A stretch of 64,000 nt of DNA from Enterococcus canintestini (GTDB taxonomy: Bacteria; Bacillota; Bacilli; Lactobacillales; Enterococcaceae), in the NCBI RefSeq assembly GCF_001885735.1, contig NZ_JXKG01000004.1:90140-154139 (forward strand). The letters run 5' to 3'. The position numbers and the translations under genes are program-made. Below are positions 1 through 8,715 of the stretch, in pieces; positions within the stretch are counted from its first letter, which is position 1; every line of letters starts with the position of its first letter. The notes under the pieces were generated by a model. It had not been told where the DNA came from and made no database searches. It saw only the letters and a list, made by a program, of their open reading frames with translations.

Positions 1-378
1 AAACGATTAAAAGAATGCTATCCGCTGGCTTCGTTATTAAAAAGTGGTGTGACAACAGCTTTATCTTCGGATGCACCGGCGACAGCTTGGATTAAACCAG
101 ATGATGTTTTTGCCAGTCTTACCGCAGCAGTCACGCGCATTGGTGCCAATGGGGAAGATTTAAATCATAAAGAAGCAATTGATCTGCTTGCAGCTTTACA
201 ACTTTATACAAAAGCAGCGGCTAAAATGGTGAAAACAGACAAGACAGCTACGCTTTCAGTCGGCCAAAGTGCAGATATTATTGTACTTTCACAAGATTTA
301 TTTACTACTAATCCAGTAAAGTGGCAGGAAACAACGATTGAAAAAATGTACTTACGCGGAGCAGAAATCAAAAATTAG
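1..378 (+). CDS. Amidohydrolase (YtcJ-like), C-terminal part
   Basis: The reading frame is open from the first base, so the 5' part lies outside the window; about 125 C-terminal residues are visible. The segment SSDAPATAW followed by an AAVTRIG-type stretch, and the end SVGQSADIIVLSQDLF, match the last third of YtcJ-like amidohydrolase_3 proteins, where the Asp of SDAP is a metal/catalytic residue and the tail folds back into the small beta domain. Members hydrolyse amide or similar bonds; substrate is unknown. The stop lies 12 bases before the next gene, so the two are probably cotranscribed. Confidence 0.75.
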   Translation, partial: KRLKECYPLASLLKSGVTTALSSDAPATAWIKPDDVFASLTAAVTRIGANGEDLNHKEAIDLLAALQLYTKAAAKMVKTDKTATLSVGQSADIIVLSQDLFTTNPVKWQETTIEKMYLRGAEIKN

Positions 379-390
379 CGAGGTGTTAAA

Positions 391-960
391 ATGGAAGAAA
401 TGGTTAATATTCCCCTCACATTTGCGGAAAATACGATTTTAGAGACTACACGTTTGCGCTTACGGCCTGTTCAAATTTCAGACGCACAAGATATGTATGA
501 ATATGCCAGTGATGAAGAGACCACAAGATTTGTTTTTTTACAGCATCGCAGTTTAGAGGATAGTAAATTTGCAATTGCCAATTATTTTATGGCTGAGCCT
601 TTAGGTAAGTATGCCATTGAAGAAAAAAAGAGTGGCAAAATGATTGGAACCATTGATTTACGCGTGGAGTCTAATTATGGTCGCGGAGAACTCGGCTATA
701 CTTTAAACAAAGCTTATTGGGGGCAAGGACTAATGCCAGAAGCGGCTTTTGCACTCCTCGTTTTAGGTTTTGATCAAATGAAGCTAGTTTCCATTGGGGC
801 GTATCATAATTTAGAAAATGGTAAATCTGGACGAGTGATGGAAAAAATCGGGATGAAAAAAATTACCGAAATCAAAAGTAGTCGTTTATGGAAAGGGCAA
901 CTTATTGATGAAGCTTTTTACATGATTACTGCGTCTGATTGGCAAAGACGTATTATGTAG
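391..960 (+). CDS. GNAT-family acetyltransferase (RimJ/RimL type)
   Basis: Protein of 189 residues. It opens with the TTRLRLRPVQISDAQDMYEY segment typical of the Acetyltransf_3 (RimJ/RimL) group, and has the acetyl-CoA region around residues 105-145 (LGYTLNKAYWGQGLMPEA, then NLENGKSGRVMEKIGM). These enzymes move an acetyl group from acetyl-CoA to an amine, either a protein N-terminus or a small molecule; the substrate cannot be read from sequence. A GAGGTG ribosome binding site precedes the ATG. It sits 12 bases after the amidohydrolase gene, probably the same operon. Confidence 0.85.
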   Translation: MEEMVNIPLTFAENTILETTRLRLRPVQISDAQDMYEYASDEETTRFVFLQHRSLEDSKFAIANYFMAEPLGKYAIEEKKSGKMIGTIDLRVESNYGRGELGYTLNKAYWGQGLMPEAAFALLVLGFDQMKLVSIGAYHNLENGKSGRVMEKIGMKKITEIKSSRLWKGQLIDEAFYMITASDWQRRIM

Positions 961-1018
961 AAGGTAACAATATTTTTAGGTGGTAATTTAAAAGCAGTAT
1001 TTGAAAGGAAATGATCAA

Positions 1019-1420
1019 ATGAAACTTTCAATTGAAACAGATGTAGTAGAATATATCCGCAACAAGATGCAAGCAGGAGATTTAATTTATTTGGACTTTG
1101 AAGACGGTGATGGCCCATTTGCAAATACAGGGCTTAGTTGTCGATTGGATTTGAGTTTTCGCATCTTACTAACACCAGCAGATTATCCTGTAAAAGGGTT
1201 AGAAGTTTATGATGAAACGTTAGTAACGGCGTTAGGTCCAATTAAAATGAAAAAAAGTTCGGCGCGTTATTTAGAAGATGAAACGCAATTAGTAGAAAAT
1301 AAAGCGATGCATACACTGCAATTAAAAGGCAAGAGTGGTATTTTAGCGACTAATATTCCCGTTTTACGGATTGATAAAGTGATTGCAGGTGGTAATAGTG
1401 GGAAAATTAGCGGTTGTTAG
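1019..1420 (+). CDS. HesB/IscA-like iron-sulfur biosynthesis family protein
   Basis: Protein of 133 residues resembling the short Lactobacillales members of the HesB/IscA (Fe-S_biosyn) family, with the FEDGDGPFA and CRLDLSFRILL core near residues 25-50. The canonical three-cysteine metal site of IscA/SufA is not present: I see only the Cys in LSCRLD and the C-terminal Cys, so a classical Fe-S scaffold role is doubtful. I chose the ATG at 1019, which has AAAGGA nine bases upstream, over the in-frame TTG at 1001 that would overlap that site. Its 3' end overlaps the next gene by 23 bases, suggesting translational coupling. Confidence 0.7.
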   Translation: MKLSIETDVVEYIRNKMQAGDLIYLDFEDGDGPFANTGLSCRLDLSFRILLTPADYPVKGLEVYDETLVTALGPIKMKKSSARYLEDETQLVENKAMHTLQLKGKSGILATNIPVLRIDKVIAGGNSGKISGC

Positions 1421-2294
1421 TGATCTTCATGCCGATATTAATCGTTTTACGACTGAAGATCTTGCCCAACTCGTCACCGTTTTACAAGAAAAAAAAGTTG
1501 ATCGCCTGCATTTTGCGGGAGATTTAGCTAATAAAGTTGAACGAGCATTGGCGATTGTCGCGTATTTTGAACAATATTTTCCGACTACCTTTAATTGGGG
1601 AAATCATGAAATGGCTGATCTTGCCCCAGAGCAGATTGAAGATTATCCTAATCCGGCTTTTTTAAATCAAAAAGCATTGGCACTAAATCATACGACTGTT
1701 TTAGTCGGATATAACGGTTGGTATGATTATCGCTTTTCTACTTTGGAGGATGAAGAAAAAATAAAAGCCGTTAAACAATTGTATTGGTATGATCGTGTCA
1801 TTAAAAGAAACGACAGTGATCCAAATGTTGATTTGCAATTACGGCGGCGTTTAAAAATTTTATTGGATGCATTACAAAAAGAGGGCAAACAAGTGATTTT
1901 AGCCACGCATTTTGTCCCCAAAAAAGAATTTATTGTTTATCAGACTGAACCCAAATTGAAACGTTGGAATGAATTAAACGCCTTTTTAGGTTCGGCGGCA
2001 TTGGGTGAGCTGTTAGATCAGTATGACAATATTAAACAGGTAGTCTTCGGCCATACTCATCGTCGTTTTAACGATCAAAAGATTCATGGGACCTGGTATA
2101 GTTGTCATCCTTTTGGTTATTTTTTTGAATGGCAATTAACGCGAAATTTCGTTTTGGAAAATAAATTAGTAGAAGAGTATAATCCGATGAAATTAAGAGG
2201 GGTTTTAAAAACCCATGAAGCTCAGTTTAAGGAATATCAAAAACAACATTTAAAAAGTGAGTTTGAACAAGCACTCACCATTATTGATTATTAA
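1398..2294 (+). CDS. Metallophosphoesterase (calcineurin-like)
   Basis: Protein of 298 residues with the binuclear-metal phosphoesterase motifs in order: SDLHAD near residue 7 (D-x-H), AGDLANK (GD), NWGNHE (GNH[DE]), ATHFVP and FGHTHRR (GHTH). It hydrolyses phosphoester bonds, substrate unknown. The GTG at 1398 is preferred because AGGTGG lies five bases upstream; TTG 1383 and GTG 1389 overlap that site. The start lies inside the upstream HesB-like gene. A strong hairpin follows the stop directly. Confidence 0.85.
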   Translation: MGKLAVVSDLHADINRFTTEDLAQLVTVLQEKKVDRLHFAGDLANKVERALAIVAYFEQYFPTTFNWGNHEMADLAPEQIEDYPNPAFLNQKALALNHTTVLVGYNGWYDYRFSTLEDEEKIKAVKQLYWYDRVIKRNDSDPNVDLQLRRRLKILLDALQKEGKQVILATHFVPKKEFIVYQTEPKLKRWNELNAFLGSAALGELLDQYDNIKQVVFGHTHRRFNDQKIHGTWYSCHPFGYFFEWQLTRNFVLENKLVEEYNPMKLRGVLKTHEAQFKEYQKQHLKSEFEQALTIIDY

Positions 2295-2295
2295 A

Positions 2296-2338
2296 AAAAG
2301 TGATGGCAAACGTCTAAAAAACGTTTGTCATCACTTTT
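2296..2338. terminator. Bidirectional terminator between phosphoesterase gene and glpF
   Basis: An 18-base stem (AAAAGTGATGGCAAACGT and its near-perfect complement) around a 7-base loop, with T-rich sequence on both sides. It lies between two convergent genes and can serve both. Confidence 0.85.
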
Positions 2339-2352
2339 ATACTAAAGTTTTT

Positions 2353-3084
2353 TTATAAGAATAAACCTTTATAAAGTAAGATAGCGACAATACTTGCTAA
2401 AATTGGAGCTAAAACAGGTACCCAGGCGTAATCCCATTGAGAAGAGCCTTTATATTTTAAAGGTAAAATACTGTGTAAAATTCTTGGCCCCAAGTCACGA
2501 GCAGGATTTAAACCAGGTCCAGTTGGTCCACCTAAAGATGCAACTAACGTCCAAACTAGAAAACCTAATGCAAAGTGAGCTGTACCCAAGTTATCTTGGA
2601 AAAAAGGTGCTTTGGTAATTCCGATGGCACCAAAGAACAAAATGAAAGAACCGAAAAATTCATTAACAAAACCATTTAATTTTGAACCGACACTGTTAAT
2701 TGTTGAAAATGTTCCTAAGACATGGTTTGTATCTTCTGTTTGGTCATAGTAAGGTTTGTAACACGCTACGACAATTAATTGACCCACAATGGCACCTAGC
2801 ATTTGCGCTACAATATAAGGTAAAACTTCGCTCCAAGGGAACATGCCAGCAACCGCTAAACCAATTGAAAAAGCAGGGTTAATGTGGTTACCACTGATTG
2901 AACCAAACATCATCGCAGGAATCATAACCCCACAACCATAACCGACAGCAATTAACATCCAATCACTACCATAGCCTTTTGTACCTTTCAAATCGACGTT
3001 TGCTACCGCGCCGTTACCTAGCATAATTAAAAAAGCTGTTCCGACAAATTCGGCTGCTAGGCGTGTCATTAGTGAATAATCCAA
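2353..3084 (-). CDS. glpF: Glycerol uptake facilitator / aquaglyceroporin
   Basis: MIP-family channel of 243 residues with six predicted membrane segments and both NPA boxes: NPA at about 69-71 (HINPAF) and NPA followed by R and D at about 193-197 (GLNPARD). The Asp after the second box and the Gly-rich GGPTGPG loop before it favour a glycerol-conducting aquaglyceroporin over a strict water channel. The start is TTG at 3084 with AGGAGG eight bases upstream; ATG at codon 6 is the alternative. No glycerol kinase or oxidase lies beside it, so it appears monocistronic. Confidence 0.9.
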   Translation of the reverse strand: MDYSLMTRLAAEFVGTAFLIMLGNGAVANVDLKGTKGYGSDWMLIAVGYGCGVMIPAMMFGSISGNHINPAFSIGLAVAGMFPWSEVLPYIVAQMLGAIVGQLIVVACYKPYYDQTEDTNHVLGTFSTINSVGSKLNGFVNEFFGSFILFFGAIGITKAPFFQDNLGTAHFALGFLVWTLVASLGGPTGPGLNPARDLGPRILHSILPLKYKGSSQWDYAWVPVLAPILASIVAILLYKGLFL

Positions 3085-3286
3085 ATAAAAAACCTCCTAA
3101 AATTTTTGCTTGAGTTTAAAATAAGTGCAAGAAAAATAAAGCAAAAAACTCAAACATTACTATAAAAACAGATTTTATTTAAAAAAACAAATGATAACAC
3201 TTGTGAAAATTTCAGGAAAAATGCTGTTACATAAACATTAAAAGTATTACAATTATTTTAATAGTAATCATAGAAAGTGTTTTCTA

Positions 3287-3315
3287 TTGCGCCATAACAG
3301 GCACTTTGCTAGAAT
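3287..3315 (+). promoter_or_regulatory. Promoter of the HU gene
   Basis: TTGCGC (3287-3292), 17-base spacer, TAGAAT (3310-3315), placed about 60 bases before the HU start codon. Seen directly; activity is inferred. Confidence 0.6.
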
Positions 3316-3373
3316 AAAAGACAAGGATTGTTTAACATCCTAATTATTTTATTCCGAGTAGGAGGAATTATTA

Positions 3374-3646
3374 ATGAACAAAGCAGATTTAATTTCAGCT
3401 GTGGCTGAAAAATCAGGGGTTACTAAAAAAGATGCTACTGCTGTATTGGCTGCCATTATTGAAACTGTTGAAACAACGCTTAAAGCAGAAGACAGTGTTC
3501 AAATCATGGGCTTTGGTACTTTTGAAACACGTAAACGTGCTGCCCGTAAAGGTCGCAATCCACAAACTGGTGAAGAAATCGAAATTCCAGCATCCGTTAC
3601 ACCAGCTTTCAAACCTGGTAAACAATTAAAAGACGCTGTAAAATAA
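3374..3646 (+). CDS. hup: DNA-binding protein HU
   Basis: Classical 90-residue HU. The N-terminal helices ([20 protein letters not shown]) are followed by [21 protein letters not shown] at about residues 46-66, the arm that inserts into the DNA minor groove, and the C-terminal [12 protein letters not shown] helix. HU dimers bend and compact chromosomal DNA. AGGAGG precedes the ATG with normal spacing, and the gene has its own promoter and a strong terminator, so it is a single-gene unit. Confidence 0.97.
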   Translation: MNKADLISAVAEKSGVTKKDATAVLAAIIETVETTLKAEDSVQIMGFGTFETRKRAARKGRNPQTGEEIEIPASVTPAFKPGKQLKDAVK

Positions 3647-3652
3647 AAAACG

Positions 3653-3682
3653 GCCGTGATAATTATCACGGCGTTTTTTTTT
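3653..3682 (+). terminator. Terminator of the HU gene
   Basis: A perfect palindrome GCCGTGATAATTATCACGGC (3653-3672) followed by nine T residues, starting seven bases after the stop. Confidence 0.95.
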
Positions 3683-3752
3683 GTCATCAAAAAAATAACT
3701 TTTATATATCGAGCTACTCGTTGAGTGTTAGAAAGGTTCATTTCAATTTTGT

Positions 3753-4307
3753 TTATTTAATTGGTGCAAAATAGCGTTGCGGCAAGCGGTGTAAAAGAAA
3801 AATACCTAAGAGGCTACAAGCAACTGCTTTTATGATACCTGGAATAATAAAAGGAATAAAGCCGGTTTTAAGAGCTGCAATAAATTCCATTCCCGTACCA
3901 AATTTTAACCAGGCAGTCCCAAAAGCTAGCGTCACCAGCGCGCCAACAATATTGGCGATCACAGCCCAGAAGTAATTTTTTTTAGTATTATCTAAAATAC
4001 TGCCTGTGACTAAGCCGTTAAATATGAAGCCAATTAAAAAGCCACCGGTTGGTCCAAATAATACACCGAAACCCGCGCTGCCACCGGCGAAAACAGGTAT
4101 GCCAATTAAGCCTAAGAGTAAATAGATCGTAATCGCCCAAGTGCCTGTCTTACTTCCTAAGATAGTGACCGTTAAACCAATGATAAAAGTTTGTAAAGTT
4201 AAAGGGATTAAGCCTAACGGAATAGTAACTTGGGATAAAATCGCGATAATCCCGGCAAAGATTGCAGCTAATAGTTGTTCTCGTAAAGAAATACGCATTT
4301 TTTTCAC
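3753..4307 (-). CDS. bioY: Biotin transporter substrate-binding subunit BioY
   Basis: Membrane protein of 184 residues with about six hydrophobic segments and the BioY signature region AGGSAGFGVLFGPTGGFLIGF near residues 74-94. It is the substrate-capture (S) component of ECF-type biotin importers and works with EcfA/EcfT modules encoded elsewhere. The promoter carries a BirA-type operator, so uptake is probably repressed when biotin is plentiful. The biotinyl carrier gene at 54168 is a likely consumer of the biotin. Confidence 0.93.
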   Translation of the reverse strand: MKKMRISLREQLLAAIFAGIIAILSQVTIPLGLIPLTLQTFIIGLTVTILGSKTGTWAITIYLLLGLIGIPVFAGGSAGFGVLFGPTGGFLIGFIFNGLVTGSILDNTKKNYFWAVIANIVGALVTLAFGTAWLKFGTGMEFIAALKTGFIPFIIPGIIKAVACSLLGIFLLHRLPQRYFAPIK

Positions 4308-4335
4308 TCACTTTCGTTAACTTCATTTGCAAATG

Positions 4336-4373
4336 GTTAACCAAATTATATTTCTTGGTTAACGAAAAGTAAA
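4336..4373 (-). promoter_or_regulatory. bioY promoter with BirA-type operator
   Basis: On the minus strand: TTTACT (4368-4373), 17-base spacer, TATAAT (4345-4350). The -10 box is enclosed by GTTAACC, 14 bases, GGTTAAC (4336-4363). This matches the known Firmicute biotin operator arrangement (GTTAACC-N14/15-GGTTAAC). A third half-site GTTAAC lies at 4316-4321, between this operator and the start codon. Confidence 0.85.
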
Positions 4374-4452
4374 GTTCTTTTTTTGTTCTCCCCTAAAATT
4401 AAAAAATAGCGTATGATACAAAAAGGAAGAAAAAAGAAAGGGTAACGAAATT

Positions 4453-4884
4453 ATGAAGCGATTGAAAAAGCAGTTGATTTTTATTGTTGGTATAGTGGCG
4501 TTAGTAGTTTTACTACTTTCGTTTTACAAACCAGCGGGGAAATCAGATGATGTCAAAGAAAGTTTTGAGCAATCTCCGCGTTTTTCACCAACTGAAATTG
4601 CCGCTGCGGCAGCTGTTGTGAAAAGTGGTTTTCCATCTGTCTTTAAAAACTGTCGATTAGATACATTGGAGTTTAAAACAGATTTGCAAAAGTATGCCCG
4701 CTTAAAAACGGAAAATAATGTGTCAGCTAAGACTGAATATTTATTGTTAACCAGCACGCTTTATGTCGGACCGAATGGGTATGAAAATTTACGCCCCAAT
4801 ACTTATTACAGAGACTGGTGTTGGTATTTAAAAAGAGTAGATCAAGGACAGTGGCAATTATATTATTATGGGAATTTAGGCTAG
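4453..4884 (+). CDS. Membrane-anchored protein of unknown function
   Basis: Not recognised. Protein of 143 residues: a basic N-terminus (KRLKKQ), one hydrophobic segment at about 8-25, then an extracytoplasmic region with two Cys (in KNCRLD and DWCWYL) that could form a disulfide, ending in an aromatic-rich WQLYYYGNLG tail. There is no lipobox. It reads like a small secreted and anchored domain. The ribosome binding site (AAAGGG) is modest. A terminator follows directly, so it is monocistronic. Confidence 0.6.
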   Translation: MKRLKKQLIFIVGIVALVVLLLSFYKPAGKSDDVKESFEQSPRFSPTEIAAAAAVVKSGFPSVFKNCRLDTLEFKTDLQKYARLKTENNVSAKTEYLLLTSTLYVGPNGYENLRPNTYYRDWCWYLKRVDQGQWQLYYYGNLG

Positions 4885-4903
4885 TTTTAGTTAGCTGAGA
4901 GTG

Positions 4904-4936
4904 AGGCAGTTCGCAGGAAAGCGACTGTCTTTTTTT
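4904..4936 (+). terminator. Terminator after the small membrane protein gene
   Basis: CAGTTCGC / GCGACTG stem with one bulged base and a 6-base loop, followed by a T run. The stretch from 4937 to 5074 holds no convincing gene. Confidence 0.7.
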
Positions 4937-5074
4937 GTGGAAAGATATAGCTTTAAATTCAATACTAAAGAATTTATATAGCAAAAGTTTCGTATCCTAA
5001 TACTTGTAAGAGCAACGAGGCAATGACAAGGAGGTGGGGGAGCTCAATGTTATGTTTTAAAACGTACAGTTAAA

Positions 5075-5108
5075 TAAAAAAAAATACCACGTCGCAAAAG
5101 ACGTGGTA
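5075..5108 (-). terminator. Terminator of rpsD
   Basis: On the minus strand a 9-base-pair perfect stem (TACCACGTC / GACGTGGTA) with a 6-base loop, followed by a long T run. Confidence 0.92.
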
Positions 5109-5120
5109 AAAGTGAAATTC

Positions 5121-5732
5121 TTACATTAATTGGTTGTAGAATTCAACGACGAATGATTCGTCAACATCAGGTGTCATTTCTTCACGTTCTGGTAAACGAG
5201 TTAATGAACCTTCTAATTTTTCATCGTCAAAGCTAACGAAAGCAGGACGTCCGATTGTTGTTTCTAAAGCAGCGCGGATTGCTACGTTGTTTTGAGATTT
5301 TTCGCGAACACCGATCACTTGACCAACTTCAACGTGGTATGAAGGGATGTCAACGCGTTTGCCGTCAACTGTGATGTGGCCGTGGTTTACTAATTGACGT
5401 GCTTGACGACGAGTAGTAGCCAAACCTAGGCGGTAAACGACATTATCCAAACGTTGTTCTAACAAGATCATGAAGTTAACACCAAGTTTACCTTCTTTGA
5501 TCCGGCCAGCTTTAACGAATAAGTTACGGAATTGACGTTCGTTCATGCCGTACATGTGACGTAGTTTTTGTTTTTCAGTTAATTGCAAGCCGTATTCAGA
5601 TTTTTTACCGCGGCTGTTAGGGCCGTGTTGACCTGGTGGGAAAGGACGACGAGCTAATTCTTTACCAGTTCCAGACAATGAGATGCCTAAACGACGTGAT
5701 AATTTCCATGATGGTCCAGTATAACGTGACAT
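5121..5732 (-). CDS. rpsD: 30S ribosomal protein S4
   Basis: Full-length S4 of 203 residues. The N-terminus [16 protein letters not shown] and the S4 RNA-binding domain ([29 protein letters not shown]) at about 92-120 are unmistakable. S4 nucleates 30S assembly on 16S rRNA. GGAGGAA precedes the ATG. The gene stands alone with a 180-base leader, as in Bacillus subtilis, where S4 represses its own synthesis by binding its leader. The zinc-binding Cys set found in some S4 proteins is absent. Confidence 0.98.
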   Translation of the reverse strand: MSRYTGPSWKLSRRLGISLSGTGKELARRPFPPGQHGPNSRGKKSEYGLQLTEKQKLRHMYGMNERQFRNLFVKAGRIKEGKLGVNFMILLEQRLDNVVYRLGLATTRRQARQLVNHGHITVDGKRVDIPSYHVEVGQVIGVREKSQNNVAIRAALETTIGRPAFVSFDDEKLEGSLTRLPEREEMTPDVDESFVVEFYNQLM

Positions 5733-5949
5733 TTAAAAATTCCTCCAATAAAATAAATTGTTTTTTGGAGTAAAATAATCCGATGAAAAATTCATATTCG
5801 TACAGTTCATCCTTCAATCTTCACCTTTGCAGCCGCGGTTACACAATTGAACTGGGCAAGCCAGCGATGAACTGGTGACGAGCTATTATTTTTCTGCTGC
5901 ATTATTTTACACAAAGCTTATTGTACGATAATTGTCTACTTGTAGTCAA
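5733..5949 (-). promoter_or_regulatory. rpsD promoter and autoregulatory leader
   Basis: On the minus strand TTGACT (5944-5949), 18 bases, TACAAT (5920-5925), giving a leader of about 180 bases. It contains pairing segments such as CCAGTTCATCGCTGG and a matching GATGAACTG further down. S4 autoregulation through the rpsD leader is established for Bacillus; the assignment here rests on position and structure. From 5950 to 6209 I see no gene. Confidence 0.65.
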
Positions 5950-6209
5950 GAGAAATTGTCTTATGAACCAAAATTGCAAAAGTAGTCAAAAAAAGAAGTT
6001 AATAAAAATACAACGGTTATTTATCTGGTAGTTTCGCATTACTATCTCTCTTAGTACAATGAAATAGCACAAATTTTTAATAGGATTGCTTTTCTTAGTA
6101 AAAACAGTCATTTTGATGACAAAAAAGAAGCCAATTTGAAAAAAAGATTAAAGAGAATGACAGTCGTGTAATTTTGTTGCGGGCTTTTTCAGAAATTTAC
6201 CGAAATAAC

Positions 6210-6238
6210 TTTACAAAATCACTTTGCCTCTATAAAAT
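6210..6238 (+). promoter_or_regulatory. Promoter of the formate/nitrite channel gene
   Basis: TTTACA (6210-6215), 17-base spacer, TAAAAT (6233-6238). A partial CodY-like match (12 of 15 positions, around 6186-6200) lies just upstream; I do not rely on it. Confidence 0.6.
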
Positions 6239-6283
6239 AAGTGGGTATTTATAATTATTCATTTAAAGTAGAGGAGAAAAGAG

Positions 6284-7081
6284 ATGAATCCTGTATCACC
6301 ATTATTTTCAAAAATTGACACATCGATTGAAAAGAAAGTTGATTTAATTCAAGGCAGTTACTTCCGGTATGCGGTCCGTGCAATTTTAGCTTGTTTGTTT
6401 TTAGGTTTGGGAACAGCAGTGGCATTTGCAATCGCTATGAAAGGCGAGCATATTGTGCCAGGTTTGGGTAAGATGTTATATGCCTTCATGTTCAGTTGGT
6501 CACTTGTGATGATTTTGTATTTGAATGCGGAATTAGGTACTTCAAATATGCTATATATGACAGTTGGTGTTTATCGTAAACGTTTGAATTTTGGCTTGGC
6601 TACGAAGATTTTATTTTCTTGTATTTTATTTAATTTAATTGGTGGTTTAGTGGTAGGCTTTTTAATCGCACAAACAGGACCATTCCAAGGGCTAGAACCT
6701 GATAACTTCTTTTTTACTTCAATTACAGGTAAATTGGAAAAATCAACCGTGCAAATTTTGATCGAAGCAATGTTTGCCAATATTGTCGTGAATACAGCCG
6801 TTTTAATCAGCATGCGCATGAAAGACGATGCTGGTAAAGTAGCAGCGATTATCTTCATTATTTTTATCTTTGCCTTTTTAGGATATGAACACGTTATTGC
6901 AAACTTCCCGGCTTTTTCATTAGCTTATTTTGCTTCTGGTGGTGCCATTGAAGGAATGACAGCCGGAGCCGTTTTACACAACCTTATTTGCGCCTTAATC
7001 GGGAACTACATTGGGGGCGGTCTGGTTATGGGCTTAGGCTTTGCATGGTTAAATAATTCTAAATCTATTTATGTTGACTAA
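6284..7081 (+). CDS. Formate/nitrite transporter family channel
   Basis: FNT-family membrane protein of 265 residues with six predicted helices. Family landmarks are ELGTSNM near residue 87 (the omega-loop region), ANIVVNTAV near 166, GYEHVIANF near 203 and GNYIGGGLVMG near 247. FNT pentamers pass formate, nitrite, lactate or hydrosulfide; the substrate is not certain, and no pyruvate formate-lyase or nitrite reductase is adjacent. AGAGGAG precedes the ATG. The gene has its own promoter and terminator. Confidence 0.88.
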   Translation: MNPVSPLFSKIDTSIEKKVDLIQGSYFRYAVRAILACLFLGLGTAVAFAIAMKGEHIVPGLGKMLYAFMFSWSLVMILYLNAELGTSNMLYMTVGVYRKRLNFGLATKILFSCILFNLIGGLVVGFLIAQTGPFQGLEPDNFFFTSITGKLEKSTVQILIEAMFANIVVNTAVLISMRMKDDAGKVAAIIFIIFIFAFLGYEHVIANFPAFSLAYFASGGAIEGMTAGAVLHNLICALIGNYIGGGLVMGLGFAWLNNSKSIYVD

Positions 7082-7089
7082 TATTTAAC

Positions 7090-7153
7090 GGCTATAACAA
7101 TAAGTAGTGGTAAATCGTTAAAAGATTTTACCCACCGCTTGTTGTTATAGTCG
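7090..7153 (+). terminator. Long-stem terminator after the FNT gene
   Basis: A stem of nearly 28 base pairs with a few mismatches (arms starting GGCTATAACAATAAG and ending TTGTTGTTATAGTC), followed by a short T run. Confidence 0.85.
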
Positions 7154-7269
7154 CTTTTTTATTTTCTAAGCGGAGTTTAAAAAGGAGAAGTCTTGCTTGT
7201 TTTAAAGATTACTTTTACAATTAGTTTTGAACGATTGGAAAACGCTATAATTTTTCGTAAGGAGATTTT

Positions 7270-7926
7270 ATGTCACGATTATCTTTTGACCCTGACCCAA
7301 TCAAAGCTACGCCAATGGCAAAATATATGAAAAATAAGTTTCTTTTTTTGGGTGTTCAAAAACCACTACGAGCAAAAGCGGAAAAAGAGTTGCTAAAAGA
7401 AAGTCTTACATGGTCAGTGGCTAAATTACAAACTGAGATTTTTTATTATTACCAGTTAGAGGCACGAGAATATCAATATTTAGCCATTGATTTATTTAAT
7501 CAAAATGTTCTACGCCTCAATTTAGAAGAGTTGGCAGAATATGTACCATTAGTCGCTACCAAAGAATGGTGGGATAGCATTGATGCGTGGCGTAAGGGCT
7601 TTAATGATTATATTAAAGCTTATCCGGAAAGTTTAACGGAAGTCTTTAGCTGGTTTTACCAAGCTGAGGATTTTTGGTTAAGACGAATTAGTATTACGTT
7701 ACAATTGCAAAGTAAAATAAAGACGGACTTGTCTTTGTTAGAGCAGGCGATTTTATTTGATCAACAGACGCCTGAATTTTTTATTCAAAAAGCGATTGGC
7801 TGGGCGTTGCGGGAGTATATTAAAACAAATCCAGTCTATGTCACAAATTTTATTGCCCAAAATAATTTAAGTCGGCTTGCTGTGAGAGAAGGCAGTAAGC
7901 ATCTAAAGAAAGCGAGTAAAAAATGA
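7270..7926 (+). CDS. DNA alkylation repair protein (AlkD-like)
   Basis: Protein of 218 residues built of alpha-helical HEAT-like repeats. The N-terminal MAKYMKNKFLFLGVQKPLRAK, the YYYQLEAREYQYLAIDLF segment and the C-terminal FIQKAIGWALREY (about 172-184) are typical of AlkD/YhaZ DNA glycosylases, which remove alkylated bases. Its stop overlaps the next ATG (ATGA), giving tight coupling to the HAD gene and then mgsA. Confidence 0.88.
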   Translation: MSRLSFDPDPIKATPMAKYMKNKFLFLGVQKPLRAKAEKELLKESLTWSVAKLQTEIFYYYQLEAREYQYLAIDLFNQNVLRLNLEELAEYVPLVATKEWWDSIDAWRKGFNDYIKAYPESLTEVFSWFYQAEDFWLRRISITLQLQSKIKTDLSLLEQAILFDQQTPEFFIQKAIGWALREYIKTNPVYVTNFIAQNNLSRLAVREGSKHLKKASKK

Positions 7927-8699
7927 AACGAAAATTAATTGCCTTTGATATTGATGGAACATTGTTGAATAGTCAAAAAGAAGCGTTGGCTAGTACGAAA
8001 AAAGCATTGGAAAGATTGCGAAATAACGGCCATTTAGTCATGGTAGCGACTGGACGGAGCCGGTTTCTGGCCCAACCTGTTTTAACCGAATTAAATTTTC
8101 ACAACTACATTGTCTGTAATGGATCAGCTGCCTTTTTGGATCATAAACAAGTCTATAAACATTTATTAGACCAAGAGCAATTGACTGCTTTTGTGGCGGA
8201 AATGGATCAATTAAAGATCGATACGGCTTTTATTGGCATGGATGCTATGCGCCGTCATAGCGATTTTGATGTACCTAGAATGGATGAAGCAATGCGCTCT
8301 TTTGGTTCTCATGTGCCAAAACAAGATGTAAATTTCAAAAACCAACAAGAAATTTATCAAGCATTAGCTTATTACGATGATAGTTATGAAGGCTTTTTTG
8401 ATGAAAAATATCCTGCTTTGCGTTTTGTGCGCTGGCATGAAAAATGTGTGGATGTAATTCCTGAAAATGGCTCGAAAGCTGCCACTATTATCCACTTAGG
8501 TGAAACACTTGGCATTGACCGCAGTGACATTATTACGTTTGGTGATGGTCAAAATGATAAAGAAATGTTAGCCGCAGCTGGTGTAGGTGTGGCAATGGGA
8601 AATGCAACTGCAGATGTTAAAGATGTGGCTAATTTTGTGACAGCTTCAAATGATGAAGATGGAATCTTTCACGCGTTGAAAGAATTTGCGTTGATTTAA
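7923..8699 (+). CDS. Cof-type HAD phosphatase
   Basis: HAD hydrolase of 258 residues, Cof/IIB subgroup. Motif I is DIDGTLLN at residues 9-16 (nucleophile Asp), motif II is ATGRS near 41, and motif IV is TFGDGQNDKEML near 205. Such enzymes dephosphorylate sugar phosphates, nucleotides or cofactor precursors such as FMN; substrate is not predictable. The ATG overlaps the stop of the alkylation repair gene. Middle gene of a three-gene operon. Confidence 0.88.
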   Translation: MKRKLIAFDIDGTLLNSQKEALASTKKALERLRNNGHLVMVATGRSRFLAQPVLTELNFHNYIVCNGSAAFLDHKQVYKHLLDQEQLTAFVAEMDQLKIDTAFIGMDAMRRHSDFDVPRMDEAMRSFGSHVPKQDVNFKNQQEIYQALAYYDDSYEGFFDEKYPALRFVRWHEKCVDVIPENGSKAATIIHLGETLGIDRSDIITFGDGQNDKEMLAAAGVGVAMGNATADVKDVANFVTASNDEDGIFHALKEFALI

Positions 8700-8715
8700 T
8701 TAGGAGGTGCTAAAG

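Noticed and set aside
5048..5074. Eight-codon frame after AAGGAGGTGGGGG, perhaps a tiny toxin or leader peptide
   Set aside because: Too short and not hydrophobic; no regulated gene follows on that strand.
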